Source of the DNA: Oceanospirillaceae bacterium
GTDB taxonomy: Bacteria; Pseudomonadota; Gammaproteobacteria; Pseudomonadales; Balneatricaceae
Assembly: GCA_003521845.1 (NCBI GenBank)
Contig: DPHB01000032.1
Span: forward strand, 15,519-79,518
Reading direction: 5' to 3'
DNA length: 64,000 nt
Below are positions 57,507-64,000 of this stretch, in pieces (within the stretch, counting starts at the first letter, position 1; each line of letters begins with the position of its first letter). The translations under genes and the position numbers were made by a program. The notes under the pieces were generated by a model, which saw only the letters and a program-made list of their open reading frames with translations, had not been told where the DNA came from and searched no databases.

Positions 57507-60500
57507 TCAATGAAAGTCCCGTGAGCTAACGCTGAGCTGTGCCATTAGGTGACTGCAATCGATAAGACGGCCAGCAATAACATGAATGACATTGCTGTCT
57601 GGATCGCGCTCTAAAATACCCTTCACTTTTAATATGCGCGCTTGTAGGTAAGCTTGGCGCTGGGCTCTGGCGGTGCCTTGCCAGACTACCAGATTGGTAT
57701 TGCCGGTTTCGTCTTCTAGGGTGATAAAGGTAACGCCAGAGGCGGTGCCTGGGCGTTGGCGTCCGGTGACCAAGCCTGCTACGGTGACCGGCGTTTGATG
57801 GCCTAATTCTTGTAGGTCGGAAGTGGTGCGGGTGCCGCGTAAATAACCTGCTTGGCGTAGCAGCGCAATAGGGTGGTGAGCTAGGCTTAGGCGCATGCTG
57901 GTGTAGTCTTCCGTGAGGTCTGCCATGGCATCGGGTGCTGATAAGATGACATCATCTTGTGTGTCTTGCTTGTTTTCTTGAGCAAACAAGGGGCTAGTTT
58001 GGTCTTGGCCGAGTAGCTGCCAACGGGTTTGATAACGGTGTCCAGCAATGGTTTGTAAGGCATTAGCACTAGCTAGTGCTTGTAGTTGCTTGTTGGGTAT
58101 AGCTAGAGCGTGCAGTTGTTGTATGTCATCAAAACCTGCTTGGGGCCGCACCGCCAATAATTGATTCATAAGGTCTTCACGTAGACCTCTGATTTGGCGT
58201 AGACCCACGCGCAGGGCTAGCCCCGTTTCGTTGGGTAAGTTCTCAATACGGTGCTCCCAAGTGCTGGCATTGATGCAGGCTGGGAGTACTTCTAGGCCGC
58301 GACGACGAGCATCCTGTAGCAGTTGCGATGCAGTATAAAACCCCATAGGTTGACTGTTGAGTAAAGAGCAATAAAAAGCGCTGGGGTAATAGTATTTAAG
58401 CCAAGCCGAAACATAAGCTAGCACGGCAAAGCTAGCCGAATGAGACTCTGGAAAACCGTATTCACCAAACCCCAGAATTTGTTGATACAAGCGTTCGGCA
58501 AAATCGGACTGGTAGCCTCTCGCTACCATGCCATCAACCAGCTTCTGCTGAAACTTATGTAACTGCCCGTGGCGCTTCCAACTGGCCATAGCGCGCCTTA
58601 ACTGGTCGGCTTCGCCACCGCTAAAACCGGCTGCCACCATGGCTAGCTTGATGACCTGTTCTTGAAAAATGGGCACGCCCATAGTGCGTTCTAAGACACT
58701 GCGCACATCTTCTGATGGGTATGCTACGGCTTCTTTTCCTGCGCGGCGCTTTAGATAAGGGTGCACCATATCACCCTGAATAGGCCCCGGACGCACAATG
58801 GCGATTTGTACCACAAGGTCATAAAAGCAGGCTGGGCGTAGGCGCGGTAGCATGCTCATTTGCGCCCTAGATTCCACCTGAAACACCCCCACGCTGTCGC
58901 CTTCTTGTAGCATGTTATACACCTTGCTGTCATCTTCCATACGAGTAATGTCGGCCAACTGTAAGTCGCGGTTGTGATGCTGTTTTATTAACTGTAAAGC
59001 GCGTCGAATGGCACTGAGCATACCCAAAGCCAAAACATCGACCTTGAGCAAGGCTAGGGTTTCTAGATCATCCTTGTCCCATTGAATAACAGTACGTTCG
59101 GCCATGGCGGCATTTTCTGTCGGCACCAGTTCGGATAGGGGGCCGGCACTAATAATAAAACCGCCTACGTGTTGGGATAGATGGCGCGGAAAGCCCAAAA
59201 TTTCATCAATAAGCTGCAAAAACCGCTGACCCAAATGACTGTGCCTATCCAAGCCTAGCTGTTCTAGCTGCTCGGCCCAACCTTGCTGCCGGTCGCGACG
59301 ATCTACCTTTTTAATAAACAGCTCTAACTGAGGCAAAGGCAAACCAAGGGCCTTGCCCACTTCGCGCACGGCACTTTTGAAACGATAGGTAATCACTGTG
59401 GCAGCGAGAGCCGCACGCTGGCGGCCGTATTTTTTATAAATATACTGGATCACTTCTTCGCGACGCTGATGCTCAAAATCCACGTCTATGTCCGGTGGTT
59501 CGGCGCGTTCTTTGGAAATAAAACGCTCAAACAAGACGTTGATTTGGCGCGGATCTACGGCGGTGATTTCTAAGCAATAGCAAACAATGGAATTGGCCGC
59601 AGAACCACGACCTTGATAAAGAATCTGCTGGCTTTTGGCAAATTGCACCAAGTCATAAATAGTCAAAAAGAAATGCGCATAGCCTTGCTCGGCAATCAGT
59701 AGCAGTTCCTTTTCTATGGTGGCATTGATGTCGGCGGGTACACCGGCAGGAAAGCGCAAACGCTTGCCCTGATTAACCAAGTGATTGAGATAACTATTGG
59801 GAGTGAAACCTTGGGGCACCAGTTCCGCCGGGTATTCATAGCTAAGCTCGGACAAGCAAAAGTTACAGCGTTGGCTAATGTCCTGAGTGGCTTGTAGCCA
59901 GCTAGCAGGGTACAACTTGGCAAGTTTATCCAAGGGGCGCAGACTGTGTTCGCGATTGCCCTGCAAAGCATAGCCGCAGGCCTGTACGGGTGTGCCAAGG
60001 CGAATGGCCGTGAGGGTATCGTGTAACATTTGGCGGCTGGGGTGATGCATATACACCTGGCCTACAGCGCAAATAGGCAGCGCGTATTCTTGGGCTAGTT
60101 GCTGACAATAATGTTGCCGCTTCTGGTCAAGGCTACTAAGGCGACGGTGGCAGCCTAACCACAGGCGTGATTTGTGCTTTAGCAAGGTCTGGGCTAATAA
60201 AGGGCTAGGATTGGCTGGATGAGGTAACCAAATAAACAGGCACTGATCGAGGGCGCTAAAATCTTCTAATTCAATTTGATACTGGCCTTTAGGGGCGCGA
60301 GTACGTGCCCTAGTGATTAATTGGCATAGTTGTGCATAGGCTAGGCGAGTGGGCGCAATCACCACTAACTCTTGCTGTTGCAGGCGCAATTCGCTGCCAA
60401 TGATGAGTTGTATAGGCAGATTTTCTTCGCGTATAACCTGATAAGCGCGCACCACACCCGCCACAGAGCACTCATCGGTAATAGCCAAAGCTTGGTAACC

Positions 60501-60599
60501 CAATTCGGCTGCTCTGCGTACTAGTTCTTCAGGGTGGGACGCCGCACGTAAAAAGCTGAAGTTGCTAAGGCAGTAAAGTTCGCTGTAGGAAATCGTCAT
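57507..60599 (-). CDS. dnaE2: Error-prone DNA polymerase DnaE2 (ImuC)
   Basis: The 1030 residues form a C-family polymerase: a PHP domain (ELYCLSNFSFLRAASHPEE), the catalytic PDIDVDFEH with its aspartates, the thumb and fingers, and a C-terminal OB fold (TPVTVAGLVTGRQRP). The PHP metal ligands look incomplete compared with DnaE1, as is usual in DnaE2. It does damage-induced translesion synthesis with ImuA and ImuB. It lies 26 bases after imuB. Confidence 0.95.
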   Translation of the reverse strand: MTISYSELYCLSNFSFLRAASHPEELVRRAAELGYQALAITDECSVAGVVRAYQVIREENLPIQLIIGSELRLQQQELVVIAPTRLAYAQLCQLITRARTRAPKGQYQIELEDFSALDQCLFIWLPHPANPSPLLAQTLLKHKSRLWLGCHRRLSSLDQKRQHYCQQLAQEYALPICAVGQVYMHHPSRQMLHDTLTAIRLGTPVQACGYALQGNREHSLRPLDKLAKLYPASWLQATQDISQRCNFCLSELSYEYPAELVPQGFTPNSYLNHLVNQGKRLRFPAGVPADINATIEKELLLIAEQGYAHFFLTIYDLVQFAKSQQILYQGRGSAANSIVCYCLEITAVDPRQINVLFERFISKERAEPPDIDVDFEHQRREEVIQYIYKKYGRQRAALAATVITYRFKSAVREVGKALGLPLPQLELFIKKVDRRDRQQGWAEQLEQLGLDRHSHLGQRFLQLIDEILGFPRHLSQHVGGFIISAGPLSELVPTENAAMAERTVIQWDKDDLETLALLKVDVLALGMLSAIRRALQLIKQHHNRDLQLADITRMEDDSKVYNMLQEGDSVGVFQVESRAQMSMLPRLRPACFYDLVVQIAIVRPGPIQGDMVHPYLKRRAGKEAVAYPSEDVRSVLERTMGVPIFQEQVIKLAMVAAGFSGGEADQLRRAMASWKRHGQLHKFQQKLVDGMVARGYQSDFAERLYQQILGFGEYGFPESHSASFAVLAYVSAWLKYYYPSAFYCSLLNSQPMGFYTASQLLQDARRRGLEVLPACINASTWEHRIENLPNETGLALRVGLRQIRGLREDLMNQLLAVRPQAGFDDIQQLHALAIPNKQLQALASANALQTIAGHRYQTRWQLLGQDQTSPLFAQENKQDTQDDVILSAPDAMADLTEDYTSMRLSLAHHPIALLRQAGYLRGTRTTSDLQELGHQTPVTVAGLVTGRQRPGTASGVTFITLEDETGNTNLVVWQGTARAQRQAYLQARILKVKGILERDPDSNVIHVIAGRLIDCSHLMAQLSVSSRDFH

Positions 60600-60625
60600 G
60601 GTTGGTTACCTGCTGAAGCCCAAAA

Positions 60626-62056
60626 CTAGGCAAAGTAGCCATGCACAAACCACTCTTCCTGGTGGTTACGAAAGAGCCAGCACAGCTGACCTTGAGGGTT
60701 GCGCATAATAAAATAATCCCGGCAGATGGCTTGGTTGTCCCACCAGCCACTTTGAATACGTTCGGGGCCCTGTAAAGTGTGCCAGCCATAGCGTGGTTTG
60801 CCTGCTAGCATGTGCGGTGAGGGCAATAAAATACTGGGACGCAAGGTTTGTGTAGCTTGTTGTTGAATGGCTTGAGTGTTATTGCTTAGGTGCTGTAATT
60901 GCTGGCTGTAGGTGCTGTGTTCTGGGCGGTAATCATCGCGTAGGCCTAGCTGCTGTACACAGTGGTTGCCCAGTTTGTTTTGTAATCGCCCTAACAACTG
61001 CCCTGGGCTTAACTGGGCATGTTTATTAGGTTCAAATAAGCACTGATTAAAGGTTTCTCTGGCGCTTTGCTGGCGGCCTTTTAAATGCAGGCTAACCACA
61101 GGGGCATTAAGGCTTATGTGCTCTAAATGCAACATAATCAGATCCAGCCAAACCTTAGCCAAATATTCTCCAGCACCGCTGCCAATGTGCAGCCAGGTAG
61201 TTTCCTGCTCACGATAAATTAAACCCAATTTGATACTGGCGACTTGTAGTTGGCGGCTGTGTAAAAACACCTCCATGTCCTGTAGCACGCGCGATAAGGG
61301 GAAGCGTAAACTAGGGCTATTCTCTACCTCGTACAACAAGGGCAACTGTTGAGAAAAATACTCACTGGGCCGGTACGCCGCAACCTTCGGCGTGTGGTTT
61401 TGGTACAGCTGCTGTAGATGCTGCACTAGCTCGGTGCCTAACTTTTTACCTAGGCTAGAGCGTGAATGGGACTGTACCTGCCCTAATACGCGCAAACCTA
61501 AACGTTGCAGTTGTTCCGTTAACGCTGGGCTAAAGCCTGCTTCACTGATAGGCAGCTGGTCTAATAAACGCTCGCTATCACTGGCATCTGCGCACAGATG
61601 GTTTTTCTGCGCCCTGGCCAATACCTGCGCTGCCAAAGGGCTGTGGGCGGCGGCATAAAAATAATGCAGTTCACGCTCTTGTAAAGGCTGTTGCAGGCTT
61701 TGCCAATAGTGCGCTGCGTCCTTGTATAAACGGCGCATATCCTGAGTTTGAAATAACAAACCTTGAGGCGGGTAAAGATAAAGGGTGGCACTAAGTTGAT
61801 ACAGCTGGTGAGCTAATTGTTTGAGTAGTTGCTGCTCTTGGCGGACTTGGTAATCGGCCATGGTGACATGGCTGCACAACAAGGCCGCTTGGGCCAAACC
61901 GGTGCCTAGGCGAATACCCGCCGCGCGGGCAGATATATTGCTTTGCACCACCAGCCCTTGGTGAATCAGTACGCAAGGTTGTGCTTGTACAGTTCCTTGT
62001 TGGCCCAAGCTGCTGTCCAGTTGTAGACAAGGGAAGTGAATATAAAGCCACTGCAT
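60626..62056 (-). CDS. imuB: ImuB, Y-family-like mutasome protein
   Basis: The 476 residues have a Y-family polymerase fold (MQWLYIHFPCLQLDSS, AARAAGIRLGTGLAQA-like, palm and little finger) but lack the catalytic acidic residues, as in known ImuB proteins, which act as a hub binding the beta clamp. The C-terminal half ends with YFIMRNPQGQLCWLFRN. It starts three bases after the imuA stop with AGGTAAGG as ribosome binding site. Confidence 0.93.
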   Translation of the reverse strand: MQWLYIHFPCLQLDSSLGQQGTVQAQPCVLIHQGLVVQSNISARAAGIRLGTGLAQAALLCSHVTMADYQVRQEQQLLKQLAHQLYQLSATLYLYPPQGLLFQTQDMRRLYKDAAHYWQSLQQPLQERELHYFYAAAHSPLAAQVLARAQKNHLCADASDSERLLDQLPISEAGFSPALTEQLQRLGLRVLGQVQSHSRSSLGKKLGTELVQHLQQLYQNHTPKVAAYRPSEYFSQQLPLLYEVENSPSLRFPLSRVLQDMEVFLHSRQLQVASIKLGLIYREQETTWLHIGSGAGEYLAKVWLDLIMLHLEHISLNAPVVSLHLKGRQQSARETFNQCLFEPNKHAQLSPGQLLGRLQNKLGNHCVQQLGLRDDYRPEHSTYSQQLQHLSNNTQAIQQQATQTLRPSILLPSPHMLAGKPRYGWHTLQGPERIQSGWWDNQAICRDYFIMRNPQGQLCWLFRNHQEEWFVHGYFA

Positions 62057-62059
62057 GCC

Positions 62060-62770
62060 TTACCTCAGTGGTATCACATTGTTGCTTGGGGCAGGCGTAG
62101 ATCCAAGCAGAGGTGCAAGAGCCGGTGCATACAGCTCAGGCCACGGGTCATGCAATGGTATGGTGCGGCCAGCTGGTGGCCATTGGCCTTGCAACTTATT
62201 AACCTCAATATGAATGCCCTGTGGGCAAGGGCTTAGTTGTAAACGCGCACTAATGGGCAACCCGCTGCGGTCTGTACTTGCTTCCCGTAACCAAAATAAC
62301 AAGGCATCATTGTCTTTAGCAGCCCACTGCAAACGCTTGGCCTCGCTAGTGCGCATATGCTGTTGCCACAGCACAACATACTGACAACAACCACTTTGTA
62401 GGCTTTGTTCTGCCGCCCATAAAGCTTCTTTTGGATTAGCGCACTGCACAATCACTAGTTGCTGTAAATTAATGCCAGCCTGTGCCAAAGCTTGGCTATG
62501 TACACCGGCAGGTGGATTAACCCAAACCTGTAAATTGGCTTGTTGTTTGGTTGTCTTTTCTGGTGTTTGCTTTAACAGCGGCCAAAGCAGGCGCAACTCG
62601 CCAATACCCTGCTGGCTGTAATTCAGCTCCACCAGGCCAGACTCGGGCCAGCCGCCATACAGCAGCCGATCTAGCTCCTCATGGCCGCTAGCCTGATGCT
62701 TTGGTGGGGCCTGCTGTAGTTGTTTGGCAGACCATACTTGAGGGTGATTTAGGGCAAAGGGCATACTCAT
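62060..62770 (-). CDS. imuA: ImuA, RecA-like mutasome accessory protein
   Basis: The 236 residues belong to the SulA/RecA-like ImuA family: SGHEELDRLLYGGWPESGLVE at the N-terminus, a VWVNPPAGVHSQALAQAGI strand-helix unit, and the C-terminal LPLSARLQLSPCPQG-type segment (here GLPISARLQLSPCPQG). No intact Walker A is seen. The frame opens at a TTG at 62776, but ATG 62770 is likelier. A LexA box lies 15 bases upstream, so the cassette belongs to the SOS response. Confidence 0.92.
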   Translation of the reverse strand: MSMPFALNHPQVWSAKQLQQAPPKHQASGHEELDRLLYGGWPESGLVELNYSQQGIGELRLLWPLLKQTPEKTTKQQANLQVWVNPPAGVHSQALAQAGINLQQLVIVQCANPKEALWAAEQSLQSGCCQYVVLWQQHMRTSEAKRLQWAAKDNDALLFWLREASTDRSGLPISARLQLSPCPQGIHIEVNKLQGQWPPAGRTIPLHDPWPELYAPALAPLLGSTPAPSNNVIPLR

Positions 62771-62784
62771 AAACAACTCAATAA

Positions 62785-62804
62785 TACTGGATATATATAC
62801 AGTA
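62785..62804 (-). promoter_or_regulatory. LexA (SOS) box of imuA-imuB-dnaE2
   Basis: TACTG-N10-CAGTA with an AT-only core (TACTGGATATATATACAGTA) fits the LexA consensus CTG-N10-CAG very well. It lies 15 bases before imuA. The remaining bases up to 63074 contain no gene; TATTAT near 62965 is a possible -10 for the next gene. Confidence 0.9.
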
Positions 62805-63074
62805 GTTTGTGCTTATTTTTGAAATTCGTCAAGAGGGAACGCGAGTTAAGAAAGGGAGGGAGTACTCAAAACCAAGGTGTCAGCATACTAAACATGGGCA
62901 GGCTCTAATTAAACTCAGAAACCGGTGTGCTCAATTTTTTCTATCGTTTAGGTTGTGAGAATATTATAGTGTTTAGTGGTAAGCCTTACAGGTGCACGCC
63001 AGCAGGTAGCATAAAAGCTAGGCTCGGCGTAGGCACCTCTGGAAACGTTATATCTCAAATGAGGGTATTAGATA

Positions 63075-63416
63075 GTGCAAGAACTAGTAGATGATTACAT
63101 TGCCATGAATATAGATGGGCGCGTTTTAGAACTATGTGAAAAGTATTACCACGAGCAGGTGCTTATGCTCAACAATGGCAGCCTATTTGCGGAGTCCATG
63201 AAAGAGTCTTATGAGAAACAAAAAGGGTTTGTTAGTGCTGTGCAAGAATTTGATGTAAAGCTACTGTCGTCGCATATTGAAGGGAATATAGCCGACCTTA
63301 CTTTTCATTACAAAATGACAGGAAGTGACGCCAAGGCCCATGAATTTACCGGTCGGCATATACAAACGTGGCAGCAGGGTAAAATTGTTAAAGAAGAATA
63401 CTTGTCTATTGCTTAG
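63075..63416 (+). CDS. SnoaL-like (NTF2-fold) protein
   Basis: The 113 residues form one cone-like alpha/beta domain: DDYIAMNIDGRVLELCEKYYHEQVLML, VSAVQEFDVKLLSSHIEGNIADLTF and GRHIQTWQQGKIVKEEYL are typical of SnoaL/NTF2-like proteins. The start is GTG with GAGGG upstream. Such folds bind small ligands or catalyse simple reactions; the function is open. Confidence 0.75.
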   Translation: MQELVDDYIAMNIDGRVLELCEKYYHEQVLMLNNGSLFAESMKESYEKQKGFVSAVQEFDVKLLSSHIEGNIADLTFHYKMTGSDAKAHEFTGRHIQTWQQGKIVKEEYLSIA

Positions 63417-63543
63417 CGACCTTTGCACTCCACTGGCCGCCTTGCATAGTGCAGCAGTCAGTGAGCCACAGCGGTGTTATGCTTATGTGCACCAAACACT
63501 AGTAACTTCAATACAATCGCACCATCTTCATAGGAGATAACCA

Positions 63544-63879
63544 GTGCTAGAACTAAAAACCGTGGGTTTATTTCTACTTACCGCGCTGGCTGAAATCGTC
63601 GGTTGTTATCTGCCGTATTTGTGGTTGCGTGAAGATAAATCAATGTGGTTGCTGGTTCCGGCGGCCTTTAGCCTTGCTGTTTTTGCTTGGCTACTAACAT
63701 TACACCCTGCGGCAGCAGGACGGGTCTATGCGGCTTATGGCGGGGTTTATATTGCTATGGCTATTTTGTGGTTGTGGCTGATGGATGGTATACGTCCCAC
63801 AACTTGGGACATAGTGGGTTCGGCAGTGGCGCTTTTGGGCATGGCAATAATCATGTTTGGCCCCACGGTACATAACTAA
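63544..63879 (+). CDS. ynfA: UPF0060/YnfA-family membrane protein
   Basis: The 111 residues have four membrane helices, with the family marks [29 protein letters not shown] and a [17 protein letters not shown] end. YnfA-type proteins resemble small multidrug transporters. The start is GTG with AGGAG upstream. Confidence 0.93.
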   Translation: MLELKTVGLFLLTALAEIVGCYLPYLWLREDKSMWLLVPAAFSLAVFAWLLTLHPAAAGRVYAAYGGVYIAMAILWLWLMDGIRPTTWDIVGSAVALLGMAIIMFGPTVHN

Positions 63880-63899
63880 GCTTGTTAAAGTAGAAAGAG

Positions 63900-64000
63900 A
63901 TGACCCCAGCAATCAACCTGGCCAAGCAGGCCAAAATTATTTATAACATCCATGCATACGAGCATGATGCAGCGAGTGAATCCTATGGTTTGGAAGCATC
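63900..64000 (+). CDS. ybaK: YbaK-type Cys-tRNA(Pro) deacylase, 5' end only
   Basis: The last 101 bases encode MTPAINLAKQAKIIYNIHAY and EHDAASESYGLEA, the opening of YbaK (E. coli-type MTPA ... I-x-x-Y-x-HD ... YG-x-E-A). The frame is cut by the window edge after 33 codons. AAAGAG stands upstream. It would hydrolyse Cys-tRNA(Pro) made by ProRS. Confidence 0.85.
   Translation, partial: MTPAINLAKQAKIIYNIHAYEHDAASESYGLEA

Overview
The window looks like a chromosome segment of a gammaproteobacterium of moderate GC. The gene order from about 5 to 34 kb (hslU-hslV-SPOR protein-argS-priA / rpmE / nuclease / mrcA / pilMNOPQ / aroK-aroB-damX / gltB-gltD / ... hemE) follows the order I know from Pseudomonas and its relatives. 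The other housekeeping genes (glnA-glnL, typA, rho, ubiD, hemCDXY, purEK) also fit Pseudomonadales, Oceanospirillales or Cellvibrionales. The species cannot be named from this window alone.

Layout. 0-5 kb: nitrogen regulation (glnL partial, glnA with a sigma-54/NtrC control region), the translational GTPase typA and a small lipoprotein. 5-20 kb: a PHA-granule-type small protein, a REP-like repeat pair, the heat-shock protease hslVU behind a striking hairpin and sigma-32-like promoter, an FtsN-like SPOR protein, argS, priA, rpmE, a secreted nuclease, PBP1A and a reduced pilM-pilN-(pilO/pilP fusion)-pilQ cluster. 20-30 kb: aroK, aroB, a DamX-like protein, gltB and gltD. 30-33 kb is a small accessory junction: a second REP-like element, a TTCCAACC tandem repeat, a decapitated HxlR-type regulator, a ribbon-helix-helix/RelE toxin-antitoxin pair and an RhlE-like helicase. 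32-42 kb: haem synthesis (hemE, hemC, hemD, hemX, hemY), trmB, rho and ubiD. 42-51 kb: two lipoproteins, a MoxR-VWA pair followed by a ferredoxin-formamidase fusion, a GlxA/AraC regulator, YhhN, a YbaK-domain protein, a HAD phosphatase and purEK.

51-57 kb is the most unusual part. Five plus-strand genes (DUF350, YgiB/DUF1190, glutathionylspermidine-synthase-like ATP-grasp enzyme, ornithine-cyclodeaminase-like enzyme, two-helix potassium channel) converge on a minus-strand set made of pspB, a PspC tail without its membrane domain, and a bactofilin-like membrane protein. Just upstream of pspB there remain about 15 codons that match the extreme C-terminus of PspA, and a parDE toxin-antitoxin pair sits where the rest of pspA should be. 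I read this as an envelope-stress and polyamine cluster whose psp part has been eroded.

57-64 kb: the SOS mutasome imuA-imuB-dnaE2 behind a LexA box, then a SnoaL-like protein, YnfA and the first codons of a ybaK gene cut by the window edge. No rRNA, tRNA, CRISPR array, transposase or prophage was seen.
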